Below are positions 31,102 through 43,630 of a stretch of DNA of 64,000 bases, in pieces (position 1 is the first letter of the stretch; each line of letters starts with the position of its first letter). Source of the DNA: Labia minor (taxonomy: Eukaryota > Arthropoda > Insecta > Dermaptera > Spongiphoridae); assembly GCA_963082975.1 (NCBI GenBank), contig OY720344.1, forward strand, positions 11,705,580 through 11,769,579, written 5' to 3'. The notes under the pieces are model-generated. The model saw nothing but the letters and a program-made list of their open reading frames with translations. It made no database searches and was not told the DNA's origin. The position numbers and the translations under genes were made by a program.

Positions 31102-32039
31102 ATAAAGAAAAAAATAATTAAGATTAGTGATTTATATTATATACAGGAAATAAAAAAATAAGATATAAATAAATAAATAATATTAATAGGATTAAAAAAG
31201 TGTATAGATTTTTAAAAATATTATCTTATTTCTGTAATATTAAAATACTAAAATTATTTTACATCCTATATGTATATAGAACGATGATTATAATAAGTTA
31301 TAATACGCATTTAATAGACATATAATAAAAATATCTTAGGAAACATTAGAAAACTAATTATGATTATATTATTAATTTCACGAAGATTTTATTCTGTTTA
31401 ATTGATATTTAGGTAATAGAAATATGATTCATTTTTCAAAAGTGTTATAATAATATGAAATTGACAAAACAATGTTCATATGAGATAGGAAAGGAACGGT
31501 GTGAGCGATCATGAGATTAGAAAGAATACTTATATAGAATATTTAAAATTATATATTCGTATATGAATATAAGAAATTTATATTTTTTTGATTTATAATT
31601 ATATTATATGAATTTTGAAAATAATCAGCACATCTTCCTATTTTTTAAATAAATAAGTTTTAATAGGATTAATATATATATATATTGAAATTTAAAAAAT
31701 ATTTCAATAAATATATTTAAAGAAAAATAAAATTTTGTATATGATTTTTTAATCTTTAAATAATTTTAATTTAACTTTTAATAAAATTTAATTAATGAGA
31801 TCTGATAGAATATTTAAGATTAATTCTTTTCAAAGATTTGAATGAAAAATTTATAAATTTATTTGGGTATATGAATAAAAAATTATAAAAATGCACTTTA
31901 TAAAATTTAATTTTTATTCAAATATTTTTTTTTTAAAGTTCACTAATTTTCCTTTTAATTAATAAAAATAAATAATAAAATTACAATTAATTCTTGATTA
32001 GAGACTGATTAAGGGATGATTTCAGTGGAGAGGGTCTTA
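31102..32039. other. AT-rich spacer
   Basis: No repeat family, exon or RNA gene recognised. Confidence 0.5.
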
Positions 32040-32146
32040 CACTCACAGGGAAGGGGAACTAAATACGTTCAACTCGGCCGGACGGCAGGCGGAGGTCAGT
32101 TCAGGCAGCGGAGGGGCATGGAGAGGGGCGAGCGGGGAGTGCAGAG
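32040..32146 (+). promoter_or_regulatory. GC-rich initiator and first-exon-like block
   Basis: An abrupt GC-rich stretch in AT-rich DNA. GGTCAGTTC (32094-32102) fits the arthropod initiator TCAGTY, giving a start near 32098, and GCAGAG|GTGAGCGC gives a donor after 32146. The result would be a non-coding first exon of about 49 nt. On minus, CCCT|GTGAGTGTAAG is also donor-like, so direction is uncertain. Confidence 0.35.
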
Positions 32147-32844
32147 GTGAGCGCTCTACTGCAAATTATTTCAAATAAAATACATATTAAAATAAAATAA
32201 AATAAAGAAATATTAATTTTTAAAATTAGTGGTGTTTTAGAATACATCTTAAATCGAATCAATAAGTTTAATTATATTAATTCTATTAAATCAATAAGCT
32301 TAATTTTATTCAAAGATCTTAATGAAAATTTAAAAAAAAAATTATAAATATATCAGTAAGAAGTTCATTAATGAAATTATCATATTTTGAAAAAAAAACA
32401 AGGTGGCGTATTAATGTAAATGGTTCAATTTAAATTTAAAATTGTTTGCCGAATGTGTTATAATCTTAATTTAATGTAAATATATTTCATAAAAAAGAGG
32501 GTAAACGATAAGAATTGTTCTTATCTTGGTTGGGATACAGTATAGTAAGTATACATATCATTTCGAAGATATCGATGAGTTATGCTTTTCTTTGCTGTGT
32601 TCTTAGCAAATTACGTTAAACAATTCTTTTCTAGTATGAATTTCTATTTTAATTCTAAAAAAAATTTAGTAAGTAATACATTCGTTACATACCCAATTAA
32701 CATTTTATATATCTCAACCTTCTTTGGTTCCAGTATATTTTTCAGTTGGAGGAACTATTTCAAAAATAATTTTTTATATATGCAAATTAATTCATAAATC
32801 TAATCCAGTTTTTTCTAAATTTTTTCAATTTAGTTCTTAAAAAA
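32147..32844. other. AT-rich spacer
   Basis: A 71-codon frame at 32582-32797 is Phe/Asn/Ile-rich and carries no motif. Nothing else seen. Confidence 0.45.
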
Positions 32845-33470
32845 ATAAGTTGACCTGTGGCCAGGTCCGAACCGACGATGAAGTAAATTAATTTCCAGCT
32901 ACAGAAACAATTTCAAATAATTTTAATATATCTATTAATGTAATAAAAAAACAGATATGGATATAACATAAATATTTTTAATTTTATTTTATTTAGAATA
33001 TATATGTAAGACCAGGCTGTGACGTCATGAATGGCTGAATGACGTCATATAATTTTATATTAAGAAAAAACTAATAAAGATGATTTTTCTCGAGAATAAA
33101 ACCAATACAAAGTGCATGATTCGTGGTGATATGTAAAAAATCTCCTGATGTGAAATTTGGTGTGAAAATAACCCTTCCCTTCCTATCGTCGATCGCTAAT
33201 AATACCACTTCCGGTTTCCGGATTTGCACCAAAAGTTGATTAATTCATCATACTGATGCATTAAGTAAATATACCAAATTCATCAAAATCCATTGAGCCG
33301 TTCAGGCTGTACACATCTATACGGACGGACGGACGGACAGACAGACATCATGCTAAAAATACTTTTTTCTGTTAAGAAAATGCATGATTCGAGGAGATAT
33401 GTAACAATCTCCACATGTGAAATTTTGTGTGAAAACAATACCTCCCTTACTATCGTCGGTCGGTAAAAAA
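32845..33470 (-). mobile_element. Helentron-like family B, two-module copy
   Basis: Hairpin GACCTGTGGCCAGGTC at the left, TGACGTCATGAATGGC core, internal CTATCGTCGATCGCTAAT module, short GTCY tract (about 33318-33348) and 5' end CTATCGTCGGTCGGTAAAA at 33470. Same order as 7.5 and 48.9 kb. Confidence 0.82.
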
Positions 33471-33588
33471 GAATATGATAAAATAATATAAGATATTTTT
33501 TGATTTGATATAATTTTAAATTAAATTATAAAAATTATTAGATAAATTATATATAAAAACATATTTTTAAGTAACTCTGTCTTAATTC

Positions 33589-34086
33589 TTATATATATAT
33601 ATATATATATAATGTAAATGAATTTTTCATGCATCTACTACAAAAAAGCGAAAAAGTGACTGGAAAAAAGATAAGTATCACCATAATCAAGATATTATAA
33701 AGATATAACCCATTTCTGGCAAAGGGAGCCGCTGAATTTTGATGCTCATAAATAGTGCAATCTATATGGAAAACACGAAAGACGACTTTGGGGGCGAAGA
33801 AAGAATGGGTGAGTGGGGTGTTGTAGCAGACCCATCTTTTGTCGATTGACGCCCTATTTATAAGAAAGAGCGCAATCCCTGTTCCGAAAAACAACCACTG
33901 AGCTAATTTGGCCATAAATCCTGCTGACAACGAGGCATTGGGTTCACTTGCATACGACAACAAAAACGATCCGCCAACAACGAATATCAAGATGTACAAA
34001 TTCCTAGCATGCACATGAAGAAAGAAAAAAATGCTTACTCCTACAGATGATAAGTTGAATGTAAAAAAACATTCTAAGAGTATCAT
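33589..34086 (-). CDS. Candidate membrane-protein exon, unrecognised
   Basis: Open for 165 codons. The likely exon begins after a pyrimidine-rich acceptor ending CATGCTAG (exon from 34003 downward), so the first about 28 residues are probably intron. It encodes a hydrophobic segment (NLYILIFVVGGSFLLSY), a second (LAQWLFFGTGIALFLI), a polar loop with two Cys, and a third (LYNILIMVILIFFPVTFSLF), before running into (TA)n. Base composition is clearly less AT-rich than the surroundings and third positions look coding-like. No family was recognised. An unknown transposon fragment is possible, but no second copy is in the window. Confidence 0.4.
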   Translation of the reverse strand: MILLECFFTFNLSSVGVSIFFFLHVHARNLYILIFVVGGSFLLSYASEPNASLSAGFMAKLAQWLFFGTGIALFLINRASIDKRWVCYNTPLTHSFFAPKVVFRVFHIDCTIYEHQNSAAPFARNGLYLYNILIMVILIFFPVTFSLFCSRCMKNSFTLYIYIYI

Positions 34087-35652
34087 TTAAAAACATCATT
34101 TAAATGGTCGCCAATTAATGAGCAGAATATTTTACTTGTTCACACATTTTTTTTTTTTTTTGTTAATTAAATACTAAAATAATTTTTATATACAGTGACG
34201 GAAAAAAAGAAAACGCCAGTTTATCTAGCGCAGTGTCTTTCTCAACATCATTAATATATAATTAAAGAAATTAAAGAAATTAATTTTGAATGTCATAAAA
34301 AAATAAAATTATCAATCATTTAATATTAAAAATTAATGTAAGTATATGTATGTAATTTCTTTATATAAATATATTCATTATTGAATCTTCAGTTGAAATT
34401 CGATAACACATATCGATTTTACAATAATTCCTACAATTTTTTTTATGTATTTATTTATTTTAAATATCACAATTATTTAAAGCAAAAATAAAGTTTATTT
34501 TCATTTATAATTTATATAATTTTCAGATTTCCTCCATTTTTAATACTCATGAAATCCGAATCTTATTTATGCTCTGTGTTGTTTAAGCATAAAAATAATA
34601 ATAAAAAATTGTCTGAAAAAGTAATATAATTTTGAAAAAGAATATTATAAAATTTAGAGAAGACATAAATGGTCCAATAAGAAAAAAAAATACTTGTGAC
34701 CTACTAAATTTTTCTGCTAACTTAACCTTAACGGAACACATTTTCTTTTATGATCTATAAAAATCTCAAATGGTTGCATAAGCTTCAGGTAAACTGTATT
34801 TAAACTTAACTAACAATTGTAAAAACTGGAAATTATTTCAATATACTTGTATCAATATAAATCCCGAATTACATATTACACCAAAGGCATTTAATTTAAT
34901 TTTACTTAAAATAATAAATAAAACGTATTGTGTTTTATATTCCCCTAATAAAGAAAAAAAAATAAAATTTATTTGAAAGAGTGATAAATAAATCTAAATG
35001 AAATTAATTTTAATAGAACTTAATTTATAAGTTATAAGTTCAATTTTTTTTTTTTGTTTTAATAATTTTAAATATATTGTGTCTATTGTAGTTATCAAAC
35101 ATATGAGGGAGTAAAGTTTAACTAGAGCAAAAGAGATGAAAGGAATTAAGAGCAACTCCAAACTATAATATTAACAATTAATTCAAACCCACTCATAAAA
35201 TCTTATTGCAAGATATACATCGTGTACTGACATTTCGCTTTTATTACAAAGATCCTGTAAGTATTTATCAAAACTTACAGTTTCATTTTCAGAGTTTAAT
35301 GAAAGTCTCTCTTATTTTATTAACTTGAAAAAGCGACAATAGCTTAAATATCTTAAATTTAATTCATTCATCAATTATTATGGTAAAAAGTTGTTATTTT
35401 ACTTGAAATGTTTTTATCTCGACATTCTTTACCCAATTTCACAATTTTCAAAATTTTAACGAATTTTAAATTATTCATCAATTCCATTTTCAAATTTCTA
35501 TTATCAAATTTCTATTTCAATAGAAATTATTCGAAAATTTAATATAATTTTTATTCAATATATTTATATCTTTATTTTTTTTTTTAATAAAAATCTAATA
35601 TACGAAATTAATAAATAATGAAATATAAAATGAGATTGTTAATTTTTTTTTT
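34087..35652. other. AT-rich spacer
   Basis: CAGTGACGGAAAAAAAGAAA near 34194 resembles a Tc1-type left end but has no partner. No gene seen. Confidence 0.45.
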
Positions 35653-35899
35653 GTCCTGACAACGCCTATCAAGTCGGTTATATCAATTAAGTGTCCTATG
35701 TTCAGTAGATCGGGTCCTATCAATCTTTACATTGATTTTGTTGATCGGAGGCGCTACTTTTTATCAAGTAGCTTCCCAATTTTGATCTTGGAGGCTGGAG
35801 GCTGGGTTGACTCCGTCTCATAGACTCCAGCTAGAAAAATTCCCTTGCCAGGCAAGGGACCGTGAGACAGCTTCGCTAACCTCTCACCCTGTGGCGCCT
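35653..35899 (-). mobile_element. tRNA-derived SINE, 3' end lost
   Basis: Head at 35899 (GGCGCC), body words TCAATTAAGTGTCCTATG and ATCGGAGGCGCTACTTTTTA as on plus. It is missing the last about 30 bases and the T tail. Confidence 0.8.
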
Positions 35900-36065
35900 T
35901 ATTAAAATGAATATAAAGATTATAAAATACATTTATAAACTTAGAAAAAAATTTTAAAAAAAAATATAAAATTATTAATCAAATATCAATCAAATGAACA
36001 ATTTCTATCTATAAATTTAAAAATTATTTTGCAATGAAAGATTGACAAATTCAATAAAATATGCA
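35900..36065 (-). repeat. Flank shared with 5141-5290
   Basis: AAGATTATAAAATACATTTA and ATTATTTTGCAATGAAA are in the same order and distance from the SINE head as at 5.1 kb, with a small extra insertion here. Confidence 0.7.
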
Positions 36066-37786
36066 ATTATCTTTTTTGTTTTGTTTTTTGTTTTTGTTTC
36101 TCGTTGTAATTCCTTAAGGCCAATAAATACACCAGATAAGAAAGAAATAGAAACAGTTATATGTCAAATGGGATAAGAACAAAATAAAACAAAAATAAAT
36201 GAAAAATTATTATTGATGCGTAACTCGAATTGAAGAAACTTTCGTTATAATATCTTCCTATTTCTATAGAAAAACTTGACAGGTCCTCCCTTCTCTCTTT
36301 GATTTATTCAACCCGGATACCCATTTAGAAGTTAACACTCAACTCAACCGTGCGAATTATATTTCTTTTTTTTTCCCGAGTTGTAATAAATTAAATAAAC
36401 CGCTTGAAACAAAATAAAAAAATAAATAAATAGGGATGGTAATATATAATTAATCAATTATATGGAAAGATTATAAAGAACGTTAAATAAAAAAAAAAAA
36501 CTATTTAGAAATGGATTTATCATATAAATTAAAATCATTTTTATCTTCCAGTTTCCTTTTTATATCACTAATGATCTTTTTTATATAAATAATTAAAAAA
36601 ATAAAATAAGATTAATCTGAGCTTCTTAATAACAAACTAAAAAGCTTAAAGGAATTGATTAAACAATTTTTTTTTCTTTAATTAATTTTCTAAAAACTTA
36701 CTCCTAGTTAATACAAATAATAAAATTGAATTCATGAATTTTTGATTTATTGATTTATTTATTTTTTTAATTTAATAATTAATTCAATTTATTTACTTAC
36801 TAAAATATATCATTATTTTAAAAATAAATTTAGATTTTTTAATACAATGATGTATGGCCCATCTGAAAGTTAGGCAACCATTTATTCTCATTTGAATCAG
36901 TATAATATTCGTACTAATATAGGTATAATATATATAATGCATTTAATAATAGGTTATCAATAAAATATTTCAAGAAAATTATATATATAGTATATTTACT
37001 GTATTTAACGAAATTTCTAAATATATAATAATTTAAAAAAAAAAATAAAAGAGCGACTTTAATAAATATATTGATAATTGAAATAATTTATTTTTTCTTA
37101 AATAATATCATTAGAATATAAAGAAAGATTGTATTTAAATGAATAGAAATAAATTAATAGTACCTATAAAATATTCTTGAAAAAAATTGTTTATTTTAAA
37201 TTTATTTAAATATATAATTAAATAAATAATAAAACTAATAAAATAAACTAGTCGTGGTAAGAAATATAATAATATACATATCATATATACCTATATTGTG
37301 TATAGATATATTTATATAATTATATTATAAAATATGTCTCTATAATGAATGGAACTCTGAAATTCTTTAATAACATTTGAATAGTTAAAGTTTTAATACT
37401 GACATTAAAAAAATATAATATAATATTTTGTATCATGAAATTAAATCACTAAAATAAAAAATTCAAATAGTTTCATAAGATAATAATTTATATAAAATTT
37501 AATTGTACAATTAAATATATAATAAAAAATTATATTAGCATACATAAAAAAATTGGCAAATATGGAAAAGATATATAATTATATAGATATATTATACGTA
37601 TATCTATGTATGTCTGTGAATATTATATGCTTTATAATAAATAATCATGATATATACCACAATCCATAAAAAAAACAATTCAATAGTAAATTATAGTAAA
37701 TTAATTATTAAAATAATATAGTTCTGCTAAACTAAGTACTTAAATTTGGTCTTTAATTTTTTCTAAAAATTAAAAAAAATTTTTTT
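36066..37786. other. AT-rich spacer
   Basis: A slightly less AT-rich patch at 36240-36370; otherwise long A/T runs. No gene or repeat family seen. Confidence 0.5.
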
Positions 37787-38380
37787 TTTTACCGACCGAC
37801 GATAGGACGAGAGGTATTGTTTTCACACCAAATTTCACATGTGGAGATTATTACATATCTCGACGAATCATGTATTTTGTTAACAGAAAAAAGTATTTTT
37901 AGCCTGATATCGGTCCCGTCCATCCGTCTGTCTGCCAGAATAGTCATTTTGATAAAATTTGGTATATTTACTTAATGCATCCGGAAACCGGAAGTAGTTG
38001 TTTACAAAGCATTAATTTTATATTCATTGTCGGAAATTTTTCATTTAAAATATAGTAGAAGCTAATAATTGAGTAATTAAACTAAAAATAATAACCAAGA
38101 TAATAATTTAGTCATTTTAATTCAAGTTTAAAAATATTTCCGGGATCAACATTGGGGAATAGCAGCTACTTGATAAAAAGTAGCGCCTCCGATCAAAAAA
38201 ATCAAGGTAAAGGTTGATAGGACTCGTTCTACTGGTCATAGGACACCTCATTGATATAACCGACTTGATAGGCGTTGTCCCTGCGTAGAACGTACAAAGT
38301 TTTTTTTATACATATATGGTATATATTTATGTTGTTTGGAAATTAATTTATTTAAAATCGTGCCTCACCACATCTCTAAT
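37787..38380 (+). mobile_element. Helentron-like family B (subfamily 2) with nested SINE
   Basis: 5' end TTTACCGACCGACGATAGG, shortened GTCY tract, CCGGAAACCGGAAGTAG core, then a 5'-truncated SINE at 38140-38308, and the family 3' part (TTGTTTGGAAATTAATTTAT, decayed hairpin) to about 38380. Confidence 0.78.
38140..38308 (+). mobile_element. tRNA-derived SINE, 5'-truncated, inside family B
   Basis: It begins at CGGGATCAACATTGGGG and runs through AGTAGCGCCTCCGATCAA, GGACACCTCATTGATATAAC and GGCGTTGTCC to a T run. The head with the A and B boxes is missing. Confidence 0.85.
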
Positions 38381-39241
38381 TTTTTCTTTTTTATATAAAT
38401 ATTTTAATGGAAAACAAGGCATTTTATATTATAAAACAATTATTATTTATTAATGGGTTAATATAAACAAGTGATAATTAACAAGTGGAAATTAACGATT
38501 ACGATTTAGGATTATACAATAGATAAAACAATTAGGGTTGAGGTAAACTATTATAGAAGAGGGGTCACATTTGATATCTATTTGATTATGGAATTGAAAT
38601 TGAGCAAGAAAGAGATAGGATACTTGATATATATTTTCTCTTAAATTCTATGGACAGTAGAAAGTTATTTTGGAAACCATTTTTTTAAAGGCGATCTCCA
38701 GTTACCCTAAATAAGGTAGAGACAACCAATTGTGAAATGAAAAGGGCCAGAAACTCATTATATAGATGTAAATTGAAGAAGACGGGGTAGTGTGTGTTGT
38801 TTTTAGATGCTGCTCATCCCGGGAGGAACAAAGCAAAAGAGTCCAGAGAGAGGGAGAGAGAAAAAGGAATGACGAGGGGGAATGGGAAAGGATCCCGGGG
38901 GATTCTACTAGGACGTCTATCGTCTAGACGCGTCTGGCTTCGAGAACCTCCTCGAGGACTAATTGTGCCAAGAGACAGACTAAAAGGATATCAACTTTTT
39001 TTTATCGCATTCTTTTATAACATTCACGATCGTAAGAACTCTATCAGATTCAATAAAATTAATTTAACGTTTTCAACATATTATAATAATACTTTCAATG
39101 GGATTTTTTCTGTCATTACTAATTGCATTGTCTAGTCCGTTTAAGAAATGTAGTTACGCCTAAGAAAACGATTTAGTACGATTCTAGATATATATACTAT
39201 TAAGTCAAAAAATATAGCAATTAAACTTATACATTACTATA
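38381..39241. other. Unique sequence with a GC-rich block at 38780-38985
   Basis: Purine-rich and GC-rich sequence with GGATCCCGGGGG, GTCTAGACGCGTCTGG and CTCGAGGACT, plus SOX-like AACAAAG. A 113-codon frame (38794-39135) covers it, but its first part is Arg/Glu-rich translation of GA repeats and the rest is AT-rich. A regulatory element is more likely than a gene. Confidence 0.35.
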
Positions 39242-39883
39242 CGAGGTCTGTTCAAAAGAAAAGGTGAATTTTGAATTTTCGCGGGGTCAGTACATTTGAT
39301 TATCAAAATTTTTCTGTTTTGTTGGTACACATATGTTTCTCATATATCAGCCATTTTGGATTAGTAGTTTGTTTTTCAAAATTCAAAAAGTTAGTCACGT
39401 TTTTGTGTGTTCTTCGAATTTTTACTTTTTTACGCATTATGAGTTCTTGCCAATAGGTCGTACAGTTATTTAAAAATACTACAAGGTAGTTATGTATCGT
39501 TTACGTGAAACAATACGGCTCAAACGATCGGAATTGTGGAAAAACAAATCATGGATTCTGCATCACGATAATGCACCAGCTCACACATCATTGCATGTTC
39601 GTGATTTTTTGGCCAAAAACAACACCGTAATCGTGCCTCAACCATCGTATTCACCAGATTTGGCTCCCTGCGACTTTTTCCTATTCCCAAAACTGAAGAG
39701 AGCAATGAAAATAAGCGTTTTGCCACTGTTGATGAGATAAAGTCGAAATCGAAGAACGTGCTGATGGCCATACCGAAAAGCGCTTTTCAGAAGTGCTTCA
39801 ATGTTTGGAAGAAGCTCTGGCATAAGCACATTATATCTGAGGGGAATTCTTTTGAAGGAAACCAAATGGATATTGATGAATAA
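39242..39883 (+). mobile_element. mariner relic, left TIR plus transposase C-terminal half
   Basis: It starts after TA with CGAGGTCTGTTCAAAAGAA. The N-terminal half of the gene is deleted between about 39450 and 39485, and no right TIR follows the stop. Confidence 0.82.
39492..39883 (+). pseudogene. mariner DD34D transposase, truncated and frameshifted
   Basis: The first frame (39492-39740) carries WILHHDNAPAHTS and then PSYSPDLAPCDFFLFPKLKR. The Asp of HDN and the Asp of PCDFF are separated by 34 residues, the mariner signature. A frameshift near 39705-39715 moves the tail (RFATVDEIKSKSKNVL to FEGNQMDIDE) to another frame ending in TAA at 39881-39883. The first catalytic Asp and the DNA-binding region are missing, so the copy is inactive. 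Confidence 0.9.
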
Positions 39884-39911
39884 ATATATACTTTTATATA
39901 TATTATATATA

Positions 39912-40605
39912 ATTTAAAATCTGAATGAATTCAAATTTACCTCTTCCCTTATCAACCGTCGCAGGATTCACCAAACTATTTTCTATTAATAATAAAACCA
40001 GAGTGGTACCAATTAAATTAAAAATCAATTTTATTAATTTTAAACTCATTTTTTACCGGCAGAAGATAGCAAGGGAAGGTATTGTTTTCACACCAAATTT
40101 CACATGTGGAGATTATTACATATCTCGACGAATCATGCATTTTGTTAACAGAATAAAGTATTTTTAGCCTGATGTTTGCCCATCTGTCCGTCTGTCCATT
40201 GTGTGTCCGAATAGACGTGTAAAGCTTGAACGGCTCAACGGATTTTGATAAAATTTTGGTAAATTTACTTAATCAGTAGCATAAATTCATCAACTTCTGG
40301 TGGATATCCGGAAACCGAAAGTGGTAGTTTCCAAAGTTTTAATTTTATATTCATTGTCAGAAAATATTTCACTTAAAATATAGTAGTGATAAATAATAGA
40401 TTAATTAAACTAAAAATAAAAACCAAGATAATATAATTTAGTCATTTTAATTCAAGTTTTCAAAATATTTTTTTTATACTTTATATATCTTTACATCAAT
40501 AATGTTATTTGGGAATTAATTTATTTCAAATCGTCGGTCGGTTCTGTACCTGGTCTCAGCTCATTTTTTTAATAATCCAACCTATACTAAGCCTCCAATA
40601 TTCGG
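39912..40605 (-). repeat. Broken solo LTR (family D) split by a family B element
   Basis: The left part (39912-40049; CCCTTATCAACCGTCGC, AATCAATTTTATTAATTTTA) and the right part (40571-40605; CCTATACTAAGCCTCCAATA) join exactly as in the unbroken copy at 44.9-45.06 kb. Only the LTR start is kept, and its terminal ACA has decayed. Confidence 0.8.
40050..40570 (+). mobile_element. Helentron-like family B inserted in LTR D
   Basis: 5' end TTTTACCGGCAGAAGATAG, short GTCY tract near 40180, CCGGAAACCGAAAGTGG core, 3' GTCGGTCGGTTCTG and a decayed hairpin ending CAGCTCATTTTTTT. Confidence 0.8.
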
Positions 40606-42228
40606 AAATATATATATATTTTAAATTTCTAAAATAATTGATATTGAATTTAAAAATAAATAAGATCCGATTTAATTAATATAACAATTTTATAATATAA
40701 GTTGAATTATTTTTTGATCAAACTTAAAATTAGTTAGAATTAGTTAGATATAATTCCCAAAAAAAATTTTTTAAAGAGATTTATCTCAAATTAAACTATT
40801 CTTTTTTTTTTAATAGAACATTTGAAGTGGTATTCTAATTAAAGAATATCTATTTCTATAACTCATTCTAAAAATGGTGGATGAACAAATAAATGATTCT
40901 CACTAATATATTTATTTAGGTACATTATTTTTAAATATAATATATATATATGTATACAACTCAATGGTAGATTATAAGTTCAACGCCTTACAAATTGGAA
41001 ATTTATTTTATGTATATTTGATGATATCTAATTTTTCAACGATTATTATTATTATATTTATTTATTTTATTTTTAACAAGATTCGATTAACGCAGTGATG
41101 ATGAATTTTAATAGATAATTAAGTTTTAACAAAAAAAAAATATAAATAAAAAAATGCATTAATAAGACATAATCTGAAAAGAAAAAAAAAAGAAAAGATT
41201 TTATAGAATAAGATGATCTGAATGTCTAACTTATCCATACAAAACAGAGATAATTTTAAAGAAAAAGTAATCTTTTTTTCAATTTAAATTTTCCAATCAA
41301 CAAAATTCAAAAATTTATTTAAAAAGAATGTTTATTTTTCTTATCATACGAACAACCGTCTTTATTTTATCCTTATACCGATACAGTCCTTTTCTATTTC
41401 CACCTTTTATTCAACTTTGAAAGAAAAGACGCCCCCATGAATTATAACTTTTTTTTTCTAATATCAACACAAGTCTTTCTAATCTAAATATATTCATTCA
41501 TAAACAGACATAAACGCTTGTGTAAACGGAATCGTTTCTATAAATTCATTCGATTTGCTATTTACATTGCAAGGACTATACATTTCAATAAACACGATTT
41601 TAAAATAAAAATCGGGGAAAAATGAAATGAAAAATATACATCGATCTCTTATTTTAATCGATAGTATCACTTAAAAAAAATATCTATGAATATTGTTATA
41701 AATAAATAAATACCATATATTTTTTATTATTTTAATATTTATATTATTTAATTCCAATGAATTGGTTTACTTTTTTACAATGAAAGCAATCAGTGTGGGT
41801 GTGTAGTTTTTGGGGAAGTTAATCGCGCCCCACCAATAAAAATCATCCACCCCAAAAAAAAACAAAATTGTAAAATAAAGATTCTATTGAATAATTACCT
41901 TTCAACTCACCTCCTATTTCAATTAATTATTATAAAAATACATATTACATCAAGATTGGATTAATATTACAGATAGAAAGAGAGAGAGAGAGAGAGAGAA
42001 ATGAACTCTATTTATAAATTTGGTAAATATTATAGTTACAATTTAATTTACTCTATTTCATAGAATTCAATCTATTTTAATAAATTTAAATTTACGAAGG
42101 AAAATAATAATAATATTATTGTGAATAAATGCAATGAATGAATGTTGTAATAATTGTTTATATATATCATTTAACAAAACTAAAATAATTTGAATTTAAT
42201 ATAGGAATATACCATATATTATATATAT
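40606..42228. other. AT-rich spacer
   Basis: A (GA)n at about 41982-42000 and a less AT-rich patch around 41380-41600. No gene, RNA or repeat family recognised. Confidence 0.45.
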
Positions 42229-43056
42229 TGTGGTATCTTGGAAGCTTAGTATAGGTTGGGTTATGAAAAAAATGGGTTTTAAAATTTATAAATTTGATGT
42301 TTATTTAATTTGGTAGTACTCTGGTAATTGTGAATAGTATATAGTTTGGTGAATTCAGTGACGATTGATAAGGGAAGAGGTAAAGTTGAATTCAATCAGA
42401 ATAAAAATCAAATATTAATTAACATCTAATAACTAAAGAATTTAACATAATTATAATGGGTATCGTTAGACATTAGAAAAGGGGAATTAATTATAAAATA
42501 AAGTTATGTATTTGATATTATAAATTAAATTATTAAATTAGTATTTAATTAGCAATTGCATTTTATTAAGGGTCGACCATTTAGCTGTTTTTGATAATAA
42601 AGACAGTTCGGTACACAAAAAGAATTACGTGAGGATTCTTCGGGTTATTTCTTTATCTATTGATCCATCTTTTATGGACTTGCAACTCCTTCGTTGGCCT
42701 GAGAGATGATCCTGGCTCTATCTCACTTAGAGATGAAGTCTCTTTATCCGATCTATGCCGAAGAATGACTTACTTCTTTCTGTACATCCAGGGGAAATCC
42801 CTTCCCTCCTCTGAAGTAACCTTTGGCTACCTTTCCAATAACTCACCCCTATCTTGCACACATGTGCAAAAAAATAAAGAAACATTTCATGTAATTTATT
42901 ATTATTTAAAAGTTTAATTCATGTTAATCGAGAACCTTTCTTTATATTGTCCACATGTCTTCGTCCCAAAACGTGAGGATGTTACTATTTGGTATAAATG
43001 TTTATTTATAGCATATTAATGCTATTAAAGGGCATATATTAATAACTTGTATTACA
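42229..43056 (+). repeat. Solo LTR, family D
   Basis: It starts TGTGGTATCTTGG and ends TTGTATTACA (TGT...ACA). Flanks are ATAT and ATAG. It aligns along its length with 44220-45064 (inverted) and 58898-59695. The open frame 42660-42917 lies in the LTR core and is not conserved as protein between copies. Confidence 0.78.
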
Positions 43057-43630
43057 ATAGAATAAAATACCAAAATTTACAGAAAAGTAAATTACTTATA
43101 TATTATAATTCATATTTGATTCAAGTTTGACGTATATACTTATTTAATAATACCGGCGGGTATCTTTTATCTTGACCAGACTGTATAGTCATTCTCGTAG
43201 AATAGAATTTATTAATACGGTATTATATTATATTGCTCGTCTGATGATTCATTTTTTAGGATTAAACATGAAAAGAAATTTTTATAAATGCGGTTAAATT
43301 AAATGAATATTATTAAATAAATGTAGTAAATTTAGCGCATAATTTTTTTATTAATAAATCAATCAAACACATCTAATTGATTAGATTAAAAGATTCGGGG
43401 TAGGGAGGGGGGCATATGTATTGACCATGTAACTGAACAATATTGAACTAAATAATAAACCGTTATGTTTAAGTGTAAGAAAAATATATTTAATTCTTAT
43501 TATAAAATAATATAAATATAAAAAATTTGTATAAAATAACGTTTTTCCAATGGACTAAAAAGAATAAAATAATTTTTCTATAAGCTTGACAAAGTTTATG
43601 GATGAATTGCTTCATATGCAACGAAAAACT
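43057..43630. other. AT-rich spacer
   Basis: Short unique sequence including GGGGTAGGGAGGGGGG near 43398. No gene seen. Confidence 0.45.

Noticed and set aside
34193-34230. Tc1 element start (CAGTGACGGAAAA)
   Set aside because: No matching inverted end or transposase sequence was found nearby.
39520-39865. Two minus-strand frames
   Set aside because: Antisense to the mariner transposase.
42660-42917. 85-codon frame as a gene (also 44324-44641 and 59300-59545)
   Set aside because: All three lie at the same place in copies of one solo LTR and their frames are not conserved between copies.
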